Source: Bacillota bacterium
GTDB lineage: Bacteria; Bacillota; Clostridia; Clostridiales; Clostridiaceae
DNA length: 54,724 nt
Direction of reading: 5' to 3'
Assembly (NCBI GenBank): GCA_021781745.1
Contig: JAJXWH010000036.1
Span: forward strand, 1 to 54,724
The notes beneath the pieces were generated by a model, which did no database searches, had not been told where the DNA came from, and was given only the letters and a program-made list of their open reading frames with translations. Within the stretch, counting starts at the first letter, position 1; each line of letters opens with the position of its first letter. A program made the translations under genes and the position numbers. This document shows positions 25,814 to 35,195 of the stretch, piece by piece.

Positions 25814-27184
25814 TTATGATACAATTATTCTCTTATCCTGGGTACAAGTTAACGTTACTTCTTGTTTATCAGTTGATTTAGTAATTAACTTAACATCATG
25901 CCCCCACAATTCTTGTACATATTTTAGTGTTTCCTTTGCATAAGAAAGCTCTAAAGCTCTTCCATCAAAAACATTCTCTAGAGTCAATGTGTAATTCTTT
26001 TTATTTAAGTCTACAACCCTTATATATGGTATATTTCCCATGCCTGCAGTATAACTTAAAGTGTCTCTTATGGTTTTCCAACCAGATTCATCTGATATTT
26101 CCTCAATGATAATATCGAATGTCCTTTCATTATATTGGAATAAGTTTAATTCTTCACACAATTCTCTAGTTAAATAACGTCTTAAGAAAGAAGAATCTCT
26201 TTCAACCTCCCTAACTTCAAATATTTTCTCTCTGCCATATCTTTTTTCTATATCTTCAAATACTTTAAATCCGATATAATAAGGATTTAATCCACCTATA
26301 GCAGGAGCTATTACATCATTATGCCTCTTTAAAAATTCGAGATGCAATTCTTGAGGAAGTTCTAATTGTTTTAAGATATTATAATGAGTATAGCTTGCCC
26401 ATCCTTCATTCATAATTTTAGTTTCAATTTGAGGAATAAAATATTCTGTTTCTCTTTTAACTATTCTTAAAATAGTTTTTTCCCATTCCTCTAATTGACC
26501 ATACTCAATTATAAATCCCATAATATCATCAACAGGCTCTAATGGAATTTTCTCTAAATCAGGTAATTGTATTTCTTCATAAGAGTCTAAAATATTTCTA
26601 TTTTCTTTTTTGTTTTCATATTCCTTTAATATATTTTCTCTAATTTCACTATTGGATAATTCTCGTACTCCAATATTTCTATTAGCTTGGTATCTTATAG
26701 CATGAGCAGCATCTAATATTCTTTCTACTTCTGAATATCCTATGCTTGGATCATCAATATACCCTCTTATTATTTTTGCGTCTAAATTGAACATTTCTAA
26801 AGTATATTTTGCATTAGTTCCTTGTTTAAATAACCTGTTATTTTTGAAAAAATCATTATGACCATATACATGAGCCATTGTTAAAATTTGTAACAACAAT
26901 GTATTATCCTTCATTAAGTATGCTAAACAAGGATCTGAATTTATTACCATTTCGTAAGGAAGACCTGTAAGATTAAAAGAATAAAGAGTTTTATTTTTTT
27001 CATATGATTTTCCAAAGCTCCAATGAGGGTATCTTGAAGGCATTCCAACGTAAGCCTCATACCCTATCATTTCATTAAAATTTATCATTTCAAATTCTTG
27101 AGAGTAACAATTTAATCCATATTCTTTTACCTTCTTCTCTATTTTCTCATTCCAAACTTCAACATCGCTAAAGCTATATTCCAA
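25814..27184 (-). CDS. spoVR: SpoVR family protein
   Basis: 456 aa, TTG start with AAAGGAGG 9 nt upstream. Full-length match to SpoVR (stage V sporulation protein R, cortex formation in Bacillus): YGLNCYSQEFEMINFNEMIG, MAHVYGHNDFFKNN, MNEGWASYTHYNIL and HNDVIAPAIGGLNPYYIGF. The biochemical activity is unknown. Third gene of the prkA-yhbH-spoVR operon, 4 bp after yhbH. In many bacteria the three are regulated together during stationary phase or sporulation. Confidence 0.93.
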   Translation of the reverse strand: MEYSFSDVEVWNEKIEKKVKEYGLNCYSQEFEMINFNEMIGYEAYVGMPSRYPHWSFGKSYEKNKTLYSFNLTGLPYEMVINSDPCLAYLMKDNTLLLQILTMAHVYGHNDFFKNNRLFKQGTNAKYTLEMFNLDAKIIRGYIDDPSIGYSEVERILDAAHAIRYQANRNIGVRELSNSEIRENILKEYENKKENRNILDSYEEIQLPDLEKIPLEPVDDIMGFIIEYGQLEEWEKTILRIVKRETEYFIPQIETKIMNEGWASYTHYNILKQLELPQELHLEFLKRHNDVIAPAIGGLNPYYIGFKVFEDIEKRYGREKIFEVREVERDSSFLRRYLTRELCEELNLFQYNERTFDIIIEEISDESGWKTIRDTLSYTAGMGNIPYIRVVDLNKKNYTLTLENVFDGRALELSYAKETLKYVQELWGHDVKLITKSTDKQEVTLTCTQDKRIIVS

Positions 27185-27188
27185 TTTC

Positions 27189-28361
27189 TTATTCCTCCTT
27201 TAACTCCTTCCTAAGCATAATCTTAAGTGCTTCCCATAAATCTTTTTTCTCTTTTATAATTACAGGAACAAATTTATCATTTGTAATTTCCTTCTTAAAT
27301 TTATGATACATTGTAGTTGTATATGTGGATGGTAAAAGTTCTGCATATCCAAACATATTACTAATTTCACATATATTTTTAACCGCTATCACTGCTCTTT
27401 CATTATCTTCAGACCAATTATCTCCATCACTAGCATAAATGCTATATATATTCCAGGCTGCTGGTGGATATTTTTCTTCGATTACTTTTAGCGCTTCATT
27501 AATACCACTAGATATATAAGTACCGCCTGATTCAGATTTATGAAAAAATTCATATTCATCTACACGTCTTGCAACTGTTGTATGATAAATAAATTCAAAT
27601 GCTATATTGTTATACTTTCTCTTTAAGAAAGTTGCCAGCACAAAAAAATATGATCTTGCCAGATATTTCTTAGTAATATCCATTGAACCAGAAGCATCCA
27701 TAATAAACAGCATTACTGCATTACTATCTTTTCTAGGTTTCAACTTAACTCTATAGTACCTTAAGTCCTCTTCTCTAAATGGGAATCTCTCTAAATCATC
27801 TTCACATTCTAATTCCCTTAATGCTCTTTTCTTAGCCTGCTTTCTTGCAAGTTTTGACATAACGGTTTTCTTTTTTGCAAGCCTCGGATTTATTCCATGA
27901 GTTTGATACCCTCGTTTCTTACCAGTAGTTTCAGTAACTATTTCTGAATATTTCTTTTGATCCAAATTAGGTAAATTTAAATCTTCTGAAATATAATCCA
28001 TTAACTCTTCTAAAGTGATTTCAGTTTCATAAACATCATCACCTTCTTCATTTCCTGCCCCTTGATTTCCTTTAGCTATTTTTTTACTTCCAGCTCCTAA
28101 TTTCTCTCCTCTTTTTTCATTTCCAACACCACTGGCTACACCCCTAGAATTTTTCCCATAAACAAATTGATATTCTTTAATACCCTTAATAGGTATTTTA
28201 AATTTTTTATTTTTACTTTCTCCAACAATGCTTTCTTCTGATAATATATCTCCTAAATTCTCTTTAATGGATTTTTCAACAAGTTGCCTATGTCTTCTCC
28301 TATCTTCTATGGACCTGTCGTGATCAATTTGATTATTAGTGTAATCTCTAAATATTGCCAT
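27189..28361 (-). CDS. yhbH: YhbH/YeaH family VWA-domain protein
   Basis: 390 aa. Family-typical N-terminus ([20 protein letters not shown]), a glycine/lysine-rich middle, and a C-terminal von Willebrand A-like domain with MIDAS sequence MDASGSMD and [13 protein letters not shown]. The yhbH product is needed for sporulation in Bacillus by an unknown mechanism. It lies 8 bp after prkA and 4 bp before spoVR. The ribosome-binding site is weak, so translation is probably coupled to prkA. Confidence 0.92.
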   Translation of the reverse strand: MAIFRDYTNNQIDHDRSIEDRRRHRQLVEKSIKENLGDILSEESIVGESKNKKFKIPIKGIKEYQFVYGKNSRGVASGVGNEKRGEKLGAGSKKIAKGNQGAGNEEGDDVYETEITLEELMDYISEDLNLPNLDQKKYSEIVTETTGKKRGYQTHGINPRLAKKKTVMSKLARKQAKKRALRELECEDDLERFPFREEDLRYYRVKLKPRKDSNAVMLFIMDASGSMDITKKYLARSYFFVLATFLKRKYNNIAFEFIYHTTVARRVDEYEFFHKSESGGTYISSGINEALKVIEEKYPPAAWNIYSIYASDGDNWSEDNERAVIAVKNICEISNMFGYAELLPSTYTTTMYHKFKKEITNDKFVPVIIKEKKDLWEALKIMLRKELKEE

Positions 28362-28369
28362 AATTTAGC

Positions 28370-30298
28370 CTAATCCCTCCATAAGTTATTAGCAGCATAT
28401 TTTAAAATTACATCACAACAATGAAGACAATATCCATTCCTTTTCATTTCTTCTACCATAGAGTCATATTTTTCAGCTTGTTCTTTATCTCTAACCTTTG
28501 ATTTAGTTATAATTCTAGATAAATCTTTAACTGATACTGTTAATTTCTTTTCTATAGCTTCTTTTAATGGTTCGTAAGAAGTATAATCTAATTTTCCACC
28601 ATTTCTAACTATATAGAACATGTATGAAGTTACATCAGATCTGAAGCCTTTAGCTGACGCAGCATATACTCCTATTTGTTCTTCTATACTTCTCATAAAT
28701 TCTTCATCTGGATTTAGTTCTTCTCCAGTTGAAACATCTTTTATCTTTGTCTTATTTACATATGCCTCAGCATTATCTATATAATTGTTAAATAAACTCT
28801 CAGCTTGCTCTCTGAAAGAATGAATAAATGCTTTTGTAATTTCTCTTTCAAGGATTTTATTATATTCTTTTCTAATATTATCTTGAATAAATCCTAAATA
28901 CTTCTTCTTATCATCAGCTGCAATATCAAGTTCTTTTACAGATTTAATTATGCTTTCCATTATGCTAAGTGGATTTATACAATCTTGGCCTGATTCAGAA
29001 AGAGCATTATCAATGGCCTTTATTATAAATCTTGTACTTATTCCTTTCATACCTTCATATTGGCCTGCTTCTTCTCTAAGTTCTCCAATGTCAATTTTCT
29101 TAGTTGTTCCCTTTTCAACAATTTCTTCCCCATTATAAATTTTAAGCTTTGTCATAGCATCCACCTTGGCAGAAGGTGCTAATCTTGAAAGAATTGCAAA
29201 CATTGCTGCTATCTTAATAGTGTGTGGTGCTATATGAGCTTTAAAATTACTCTTTCTTAATATTTTTTCATATATCTTTACTTCTTCATCAAGTTCTAAG
29301 CAATATGGAACTTCAACTTTTACTATTCTGTCTAAGATTGCTTCATTCGTATGATCTGATTTAAACTTATTCCATTCTGCTTCATTTGAATGGGCAACTA
29401 TAACTCCATCAAAATAAATCATTGAACCTTTACCTGGTGATGGTATTGATTTTTCTTGAGTTGCAGTAATTATTGTATGAAGATATTCAACATCATTTTT
29501 AAATACCTCTATAAACTCTACAAGTCCACGGTTACCAACATCAAATGCTCCATTTAGAGAGAAAATTCTTGGATCATCTTCAGAATATAAATCCATTTTA
29601 GAAATATCAATTGATCCTGTTAAAATTGAAGTATCCTGGTTATTTGGATCAACAGGAGGCACTACGCCAATTCCTTTTCTTGATCTAATAGAAAATCCTG
29701 TTCTTTCAACTGGAAAATCTTCATAAACTCCTTTAAGTTCATGAATAAGTCTATATCTGCATACTGGGCATAAATCTCCCTCAATTTGCACTCCAAGCAT
29801 TTCTTCAAATTTAGGTCTTAAATGCTTTGGAATCAAATGAAGCGGTTCTTCATGCATAGGACATCCCTTTAACGAAAAGACTGGTTCACAGCTTTCTAAA
29901 GCAAATTTTAAACTCTCTACTATTGAAGATTTACCAGCTCCTACTGGACCAACAAGATATAAAACCTGTCTTGCTTCTTCACCTTTCATGGCTGCAGATT
30001 TAAAATAACTAGCAAGTTTCATTATAACTTTATCAATTCCAAAAAAATCATCTCTAAAAAAACCATACCTTCTTATCAAGTCATTTCCATAAATCTTTCT
30101 TACTCTAGGGTTCTCTTCTGCCTTTAACTCTTCTACTCCCTTACTCATAATCATTTCATATAGTCTCTTATGAGCAAGTTTAACTATTTCTGGATTCTCT
30201 CTTACAATTTCTAAGTAGTCTAAAAAATTTCCTTCAAATTTTTGGGTGTTGTATCTTTCTCTATCTATTTCTATAAATTCTTTAAAGTTCATACTCAT
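28370..30298 (-). CDS. prkA: PrkA-family serine protein kinase/AAA protein
   Basis: 642 aa from ATG 30298 (GGAGGAGGAG upstream; the open frame extends 6 nt to a GTG). N-terminal AAA domain with Walker A LVGPVGAGKSS and a Cys-bearing insert (KGCPMHEEPLHLIP, LCPVCRYRL) typical of PrkA; the C-terminal third is the PrkA domain. PrkA was described as a serine kinase, and later work suggested AAA protease-like activity in Bacillus. First gene of the operon with yhbH and spoVR. Confidence 0.93.
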   Translation of the reverse strand: MSMNFKEFIEIDRERYNTQKFEGNFLDYLEIVRENPEIVKLAHKRLYEMIMSKGVEELKAEENPRVRKIYGNDLIRRYGFFRDDFFGIDKVIMKLASYFKSAAMKGEEARQVLYLVGPVGAGKSSIVESLKFALESCEPVFSLKGCPMHEEPLHLIPKHLRPKFEEMLGVQIEGDLCPVCRYRLIHELKGVYEDFPVERTGFSIRSRKGIGVVPPVDPNNQDTSILTGSIDISKMDLYSEDDPRIFSLNGAFDVGNRGLVEFIEVFKNDVEYLHTIITATQEKSIPSPGKGSMIYFDGVIVAHSNEAEWNKFKSDHTNEAILDRIVKVEVPYCLELDEEVKIYEKILRKSNFKAHIAPHTIKIAAMFAILSRLAPSAKVDAMTKLKIYNGEEIVEKGTTKKIDIGELREEAGQYEGMKGISTRFIIKAIDNALSESGQDCINPLSIMESIIKSVKELDIAADDKKKYLGFIQDNIRKEYNKILEREITKAFIHSFREQAESLFNNYIDNAEAYVNKTKIKDVSTGEELNPDEEFMRSIEEQIGVYAASAKGFRSDVTSYMFYIVRNGGKLDYTSYEPLKEAIEKKLTVSVKDLSRIITKSKVRDKEQAEKYDSMVEEMKRNGYCLHCCDVILKYAANNLWRD

Positions 30299-30406
30299 AA
30301 ACACTCCTCCTCCTTTATACCTAAAATATATTCAGATAAACAAAGACATTATGACTACTTTTTTCAAAATAGTTATTCTTAATTTGCATTTAATAAAAAG
30401 ATAATT

Positions 30407-30439
30407 AAAGGCTATGGAATTTTAATCTCCATAGCCTTT
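30407..30439 (-). terminator. Terminator
   Basis: A 12-bp perfect inverted repeat (AAAGGCTATGGA/TCCATAGCCTTT), after the 45-codon small gene and before the prkA operon promoter region. Confidence 0.75.
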
Positions 30440-30474
30440 ATAACATTATTTTATTAATTTAAATTATTCTTAAT

Positions 30475-30612
30475 TTAGTCAAAAGTTCTTGGAATAAATT
30501 CAGAATCTTTAGCCTTTGGTTCCCCAAAAACTGCTTTTACACTTTCTGCTTGAGGATTATGATTTAAGGTTTTATGTTTATTGGTATGCTTTCTTTTCAT
30601 ACTATTATCCAT
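30475..30612 (-). CDS. Small basic/polar protein (45 aa), conserved-looking clostridial type
   Basis: 45 aa ORF with GGAGTGTGATA before the ATG and a terminator after its stop. The sequence is Lys/His/Asn-rich at the start (MDNSMKRKHTNKHKTLNHNP) and ends in EFIPRTFD. It resembles a small clostridial family I recall as 'CPC_1213-like', but I cannot confirm it. The size and composition would suit a spore-core or nucleic-acid-binding protein; no function is claimed. Confidence 0.6.
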   Translation of the reverse strand: MDNSMKRKHTNKHKTLNHNPQAESVKAVFGEPKAKDSEFIPRTFD

Positions 30613-30685
30613 ATTATCACACTCCTATTCCTTTAACTCTCTATAATAGTATGTGTACATAATTAAATTTTATGCATTAGCAGGT

Positions 30686-31114
30686 TTAGTTCTCAATAAG
30701 CTTTGCTATATCATCAGCAGGTGCATCTATAGTAAAAATAATATCCTCATCAATCCTTAATTTACTTTGATTTTCATTTATTTTTATTTGATTAATAGTC
30801 AAGTTATTAGTACTAAGCTCTTTATATCTGGTACTTGATATATCAACATTAAATTTTTTATTTTTAGCTCCAGTAATTTTTACTGTAATTCCTTCTGAAT
30901 CATTTTCACTCTTAACATATATATCTATAATATTATTTCCTTTTCCACTGCACCCTTCTTTTACTTCACTTGGAAATTTTAATATATTAGCCTCTCCTGT
31001 TACTGTCATCCAGCCACCACTTAGATTCAATTTAATTAAGACATCTAACTTATATTTTTCTTCTATTTTTCTTAAAGCTTTTCCTAATTCATATATTGTT
31101 AACTCTAATTTCAT
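30686..31114 (-). CDS. Hypothetical protein
   Basis: 142 aa, AAGGAGAAC before ATG. N-terminal helix (LTIYELGKALRKIEEKYKLD), then alternating beta-like stretches (VLIKLNLSGGWMTVTGEANI; IIDIYVKSENDSEGITVKIT) ending in EDIIFTIDAPADDIAKLI. No signal peptide, membrane helix or recognised motif. It sits between two small genes that are each bounded by terminators. Confidence 0.65.
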   Translation of the reverse strand: MKLELTIYELGKALRKIEEKYKLDVLIKLNLSGGWMTVTGEANILKFPSEVKEGCSGKGNNIIDIYVKSENDSEGITVKITGAKNKKFNVDISSTRYKELSTNNLTINQIKINENQSKLRIDEDIIFTIDAPADDIAKLIEN

Positions 31115-31142
31115 TTTAATGTTCTCCTTACATCATAATAAA

Positions 31143-31181
31143 AGGATATATCAAATATATTATTAAATTTTGATATATCCT
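31143..31181 (-). terminator. Terminator of the 48-codon small gene
   Basis: A 13-bp inverted repeat AGGATATATCAAA/TTTGATATATCCT is followed on the minus strand by TTTTATT. Confidence 0.7.
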
Positions 31182-31188
31182 ACTATAC

Positions 31189-31335
31189 TTACAGGTGATC
31201 CTTTTCTTTATGTGGAGGTGCACCTATTTTTTTACCATCAATTATCCCTAAATCTGCATTACCTACTGGATCCATTTTTCTGCGTTCTGCATTAGATTTT
31301 GGTCTATCTTTTCGTCTATTTTTATTATTATCCAT
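31189..31335 (-). CDS. Small basic protein (48 aa)
   Basis: 48 aa ORF with GAGGTGATACAA upstream of the ATG and a terminator just past the stop. Highly charged: MDNNKNRRKDRPKSNAERRK, then GNADLGIIDGKKIGAPPHKE. It shares the MDN start, small size and local setting with the 45-aa gene 600 bp away, and the two may belong to the same class of small clostridial proteins. No function recognised. Confidence 0.6.
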   Translation of the reverse strand: MDNNKNRRKDRPKSNAERRKMDPVGNADLGIIDGKKIGAPPHKEKDHL

Positions 31336-31424
31336 TTGTATCACCTCATGATTAGGGTATACATTTCAATTAAATTTTATACTCCTCAGAATATGATTAA
31401 TTAATTATACATAACTATTAACTG

Positions 31425-32093
31425 TTAACTTTTAACTGTTAACTGAATTAAGTATTCTTTAATTTCAAATAAATTTTTAAAGCTCTTATGACAATATTCA
31501 AGTATTTCCTCATCAGCCTTTTTTAAATCCTCAACATGTAGTCCCATCATTTTTGCACTATAGGCCGCTTTAATGCCTGCAGATGAATCTTCTACAACAA
31601 TACAATTTCTAGAACTTATGGACAGCTTTTGTGCAACCTTCAAAAATATTTCTGGATCTGGTTTAGAATTTGTTATATCATCTCCACAAACAACTGCATC
31701 AAATTCACTTTCAATTTTGCCCATTTTTAACTGCATATTTGTCCTATCTCTTTTAGCTGAAGTTGCAAGAGCTGTTTTAAAATTATTTTCCCTAAGGAAA
31801 TTTAAAATTTCTTTTGCTCCAGGTTTCATAGGCACTTGCCCTTCTTCCACAGCTTGTACCAATAATTCATCTTTTTCTTTATACATTTGTACTATAGGTA
31901 AGTCATCTCCATATATTTCTTTAAAAACTCTCATGACATTTTCTCGCCCTGTCCCCATTACAGATGTATAAATTTCTTTTTTCATTTCATATCCATACTT
32001 TTCAAAAATCTGCATCCAATGCTCTAAGTAAACTCTTTCTGTATCAAATATTACTCCGTCCATATCAAATAACACCGCTTCAATTCTACTCAT
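31425..32093 (-). CDS. HAD-superfamily hydrolase (beta-phosphoglucomutase-like)
   Basis: 222 aa. HAD motif I LFDMDGVIFDTE (nucleophile Asp), motif II LATSAKRD, conserved Lys (GDDITNSKPDPEIFL) and motif III VVEDSSAGIKAA; the cap is helical (beta-PGM/phosphatase type). It could be a sugar-phosphate phosphatase or mutase. GGAGG 5 nt before ATG and 18 bp after larB make it the last gene of the nickel operon. Its final residues (LIQLTVKS and stop) are encoded by a short repeat also found at 19441. Confidence 0.88.
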   Translation of the reverse strand: MSRIEAVLFDMDGVIFDTERVYLEHWMQIFEKYGYEMKKEIYTSVMGTGRENVMRVFKEIYGDDLPIVQMYKEKDELLVQAVEEGQVPMKPGAKEILNFLRENNFKTALATSAKRDRTNMQLKMGKIESEFDAVVCGDDITNSKPDPEIFLKVAQKLSISSRNCIVVEDSSAGIKAAYSAKMMGLHVEDLKKADEEILEYCHKSFKNLFEIKEYLIQLTVKS

Positions 32094-32111
32094 TTTTTCC
32101 TCCGATTATTT

Positions 32112-32858
32112 TTACAACTTATTTATTATACTAGCACTGTATGCTGCCCCAAATCCATTATCTATGTTTACTACACTAATGCCACTAGCGCAGCTATTCA
32201 ACATTGTCAGTAATGCCGAAATCCCTCCAAAGTTTGCACCATATCCTACACTCGTTGGAACTGCTATTAAAGGTTTATCTATAAGACCTCCAATAACGCT
32301 GGCTAATGCCCCTTCCATTCCAGCCACAACTATAACAACTTTAGCACCTCTGATAACATCTAATCTCGAAAAAAGTCTATGTATCCCTGCAACTCCAACA
32401 TCTGTTATTTTCTCAACCCTGTTACCTAATATCCTTGCAGTTTCATAAGCTTCCTCTACTACTGGCAAATCTGATGTACCTGCAGCAACAATAGCAATAT
32501 AACTATCAGTAGGATTTTGTTCCTTTTTATTTATTGTTATTGTTCTCCCTAACTTATTATATTCTGCTTCTTCACATATTTCTTTTACTGCATTATACAT
32601 TTCTTCATTAGCTCTGGTTCCTAATATATTATTGTTTTTGGTAAGCATAAATTCAATAATTTCTTTAACTTGCTCTACTGTTTTTCCTTCACAATATATA
32701 ACTTCTGGATATCCCACTCTAATTTCTCTATGGTTATCAATTTTAGCAAAACCTAAGTCCTTAAAAGGCAAATCCTCTAGTTGTTTAAGAGCTTCTTCTA
32801 CATTTACTTTATTGTCTTTTACACCTTCTAATAAATTTTTGATTTCTTCTTTATCCAT
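32112..32858 (-). CDS. larB: LarB, nickel-pincer cofactor biosynthesis carboxylase/hydrolase
   Basis: 248 aa. The C-terminal ~150 residues are PurE/AIR carboxylase-like (SYIAIVAAGTSDLPVVEEAY; AGMEGALASVIGGL; VPTSVGYGANFGGISALLTM), with the helical N-terminal extension of LarB. LarB carboxylates nicotinic acid adenine dinucleotide at C5 and hydrolyses it, the first step of nickel-pincer nucleotide synthesis. GGGGGG-rich ribosome-binding site. It follows larE by 48 bp. Confidence 0.92.
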   Translation of the reverse strand: MDKEEIKNLLEGVKDNKVNVEEALKQLEDLPFKDLGFAKIDNHREIRVGYPEVIYCEGKTVEQVKEIIEFMLTKNNNILGTRANEEMYNAVKEICEEAEYNKLGRTITINKKEQNPTDSYIAIVAAGTSDLPVVEEAYETARILGNRVEKITDVGVAGIHRLFSRLDVIRGAKVVIVVAGMEGALASVIGGLIDKPLIAVPTSVGYGANFGGISALLTMLNSCASGISVVNIDNGFGAAYSASIINKL

Positions 32859-32906
32859 TAGCGTTACACCCCCCGTATCAAGTTATAAGTTGTAAGTGGT
32901 AAGTGA

Positions 32907-33719
32907 TTAGTTTGTATTCTTCAAAATAGATTCGTTAAAGCTTCCTACTCGATATCCTTGTAAGTCTAAAGTAACATACTTAAATCCACATTCTTTAATC
33001 TTCTCTGCAATAGTATCTAGAAGTTCTTCATCAAATAATTTACTTCTATCGCTCCTATTTACTTCAACTCTTGCAAGATCTCCATGACACCTTACTCTAA
33101 CAGCTCTAAAGCCTATGCCCATCATATATTTTTCGGCATTTTCAATTTTTTCAAAGTCTTCTACTTTTAATTCATTTCCATATGGTATTCTTGTTAAAAG
33201 GCATGCATATGGCGGCTTATCCCAAGTATTAAGGCCTAATTCCTTGGAAAAGGCTCTTATCTCTGCTTTTGTTAGTTTACATTCTAAAAGAGGACTTTTT
33301 ACTTCTAATTCTTTTAATGCTTTAAGACCTGGTCTATAATCACTTATATCATCAAAGTTTGTTCCATCAATAACACAATTGTAACCTTGTTCTTTAGCTA
33401 CAGATAATATCATGCTAAATACTGCTGTTTTACAAAGATAACATCTATCTTCAGGATTAAACTTAATTGATTCAATAATTGGAGCTTCTATGATTTCGTG
33501 TTGTACTCCTAGCTCTTCAACTAACTCCTTAGCTTCCGCTATTTCCCATCTGGGAATATATGGTGATAAAATTGTTACTGCCTTTACATTTTCCCCAAGA
33601 GCTTCTTTAGCGACTTTAAGTAAAAAAGTACTATCCACCCCTCCTGAAAATGCTAAAACTACTTTTCCTAAGCTTTTTAAATATTCAACTAATTCATTAT
33701 ATTTATTATTATTTATCAT
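32907..33719 (-). CDS. larE: LarE, ATP-dependent sacrificial/4Fe-4S sulfur insertase
   Basis: 270 aa. PP-loop VVLAFSGGVDSTFLLK at the N-terminus. Cysteines lie in EDRCYLCKTA (CxxC) and PYACLLTRIPYG, the latter at the position of the sulfur-donor Cys in the lactobacillar enzyme. Three conserved Cys would fit the [4Fe-4S] type of LarE. It adenylates the LarB product and inserts sulfur to make the pincer thiocarboxylates. It lies 34 bp after larC. Confidence 0.92.
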   Translation of the reverse strand: MINNNKYNELVEYLKSLGKVVLAFSGGVDSTFLLKVAKEALGENVKAVTILSPYIPRWEIAEAKELVEELGVQHEIIEAPIIESIKFNPEDRCYLCKTAVFSMILSVAKEQGYNCVIDGTNFDDISDYRPGLKALKELEVKSPLLECKLTKAEIRAFSKELGLNTWDKPPYACLLTRIPYGNELKVEDFEKIENAEKYMMGIGFRAVRVRCHGDLARVEVNRSDRSKLFDEELLDTIAEKIKECGFKYVTLDLQGYRVGSFNESILKNTN

Positions 33720-33753
33720 TTACTTCTCACGCCTCTCACATGTAACATTCTAG

Positions 33754-35145
33754 CTATTTGTCATATATATTTGAAGTTTGCTTATAAACTTCGTTATAAA
33801 CCCTACCTATGGCTACATTTTTTTCTTTAGCTATACTTTTGCATTCTTCATACTCTGGTTTATATTTAACTAATTTGCCTTTATAATAAGATTTTTTAAT
33901 AGTAATTTCTCCATACTCAGTTTGAACCTTTGAAAATTCTCTATTAAGCATTATCTTCTCAACTTTATATTTTCTTACACCAAGGGAGGTAGTTTCTTCA
34001 AAAATTATATCTAGAATATCGTTCTCTATCTGCTCACTGATTAATACACTTAATTTTATTCCTGGTCTTCCTTTTTTCATAAATATAGGTGTTTTAAAGA
34101 CGTCTAATGCTCCTGCTTCAAAAAGCTTTTCTTCAACATATCCATACAATTCTGGATTCATATCATCTATGTTTGTTTCTAATATATATTGCTCTTCTAT
34201 TTCTTCTAATTTTTCCTTTTCTCCTAAATAAACTCTTAAAACATTTGGAATACTTAAATCTCTATGTCCAATTCCATATGCAATTTTCTTTATGGAAAAA
34301 TCTATTTTAGAAGTAAATTCCTTCACATTAGCTGCCAGTATTGCTGCACCTGTAGGAGTAGTAGTTTCAAATTGCACTATTCCAGTATTAATAGGAATAT
34401 CTTTTAATATCTCTACAGTCGCTGGTGCTGGAACTGGCATAAGCCCGTGAGCACATTTAACAAAGCCGCCTCCAACTTGAACAGGAGATGCTATGATTTT
34501 ATCAATATTCAAATAATCTAAACAAATAGCTGCACCTACCATATCTACAATAGAATCTATAGCTCCGACTTCATGAAAATGCACTTCATATAAAGTCTTT
34601 CCATGAACCTTGGCTTCAGCTTCTGCTACCTTCATGAACATATTCATACTTAATTTTTTAACTTTATCACTTAAATCACTAGAATTTATAATATTCTCTA
34701 TATCATTTAAATTTCTATGATGATGTTCATGGCCATCTGCATGACTATGATTGTGCACTTTATCCTCATGGGAATGCTTAAATTCATGATTATGTTGGTG
34801 GCTATCATCATGATTATGAGAGTGATCATGGCTATGATGATTATTATGTGAACTACTATCATCATTATGGGTATGTTCATGTTTATGGTCGTGATGATCA
34901 TGATTTAAAGCTTCCTCAACCTCAATTTTACTATCATGTTTATGATTTTTTAATATAACATCTACTCTAGTTCCCGTAATTCCTAATTTTGCAGCACTTT
35001 CAATTTTTATCTCATATTCTGAACCCAAGTTAAGTTTTGAAAGTTCTTTTATTAAATAATCCCTAGGAACTCCTAAATCTAATAATGCTGCTAAGTTCAT
35101 ATCTCCACTTATACCGCAAAAACAATCATAATATAATATTTTCAT
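33754..35145 (-). CDS. larC: LarC, nickel insertase, single-ORF form with His-rich insert
   Basis: 463 aa. N-terminus ILYYDCFCGISGDMNLAALL is the LarC1 signature, and the C-terminal half (LETNIDDMNPELYGYVEEKL; FMKKGRPGIKLSVL) is LarC2. Residues 82-143 hold 26 His among Asp/Asn/Ser, a nickel-binding-like stretch in the LarC1 part. In Lactobacillus LarC1/LarC2 are joined by ribosomal frameshifting; here one frame covers both. It inserts Ni into the pincer nucleotide in a CTP-dependent step. AGGAGTGATTT before ATG. Confidence 0.93.
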   Translation of the reverse strand: MKILYYDCFCGISGDMNLAALLDLGVPRDYLIKELSKLNLGSEYEIKIESAAKLGITGTRVDVILKNHKHDSKIEVEEALNHDHHDHKHEHTHNDDSSSHNNHHSHDHSHNHDDSHQHNHEFKHSHEDKVHNHSHADGHEHHHRNLNDIENIINSSDLSDKVKKLSMNMFMKVAEAEAKVHGKTLYEVHFHEVGAIDSIVDMVGAAICLDYLNIDKIIASPVQVGGGFVKCAHGLMPVPAPATVEILKDIPINTGIVQFETTTPTGAAILAANVKEFTSKIDFSIKKIAYGIGHRDLSIPNVLRVYLGEKEKLEEIEEQYILETNIDDMNPELYGYVEEKLFEAGALDVFKTPIFMKKGRPGIKLSVLISEQIENDILDIIFEETTSLGVRKYKVEKIMLNREFSKVQTEYGEITIKKSYYKGKLVKYKPEYEECKSIAKEKNVAIGRVYNEVYKQTSNIYDK

Positions 35146-35195
35146 AATAAATCACTCCTTAAATTCCTTTGTATTTCCACATTCTCGTTATCAAA

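Noticed and set aside
34707..34901. Open frame rich in Ile and Met opposite or within larC
   Set aside because: It is the alternative-frame reading of the His-rich codons of larC (CAT/CAC repeats) and has no ribosome-binding site.
33754..35145. Programmed frameshift between larC1 and larC2
   Set aside because: A single uninterrupted frame covers both parts in this genome.
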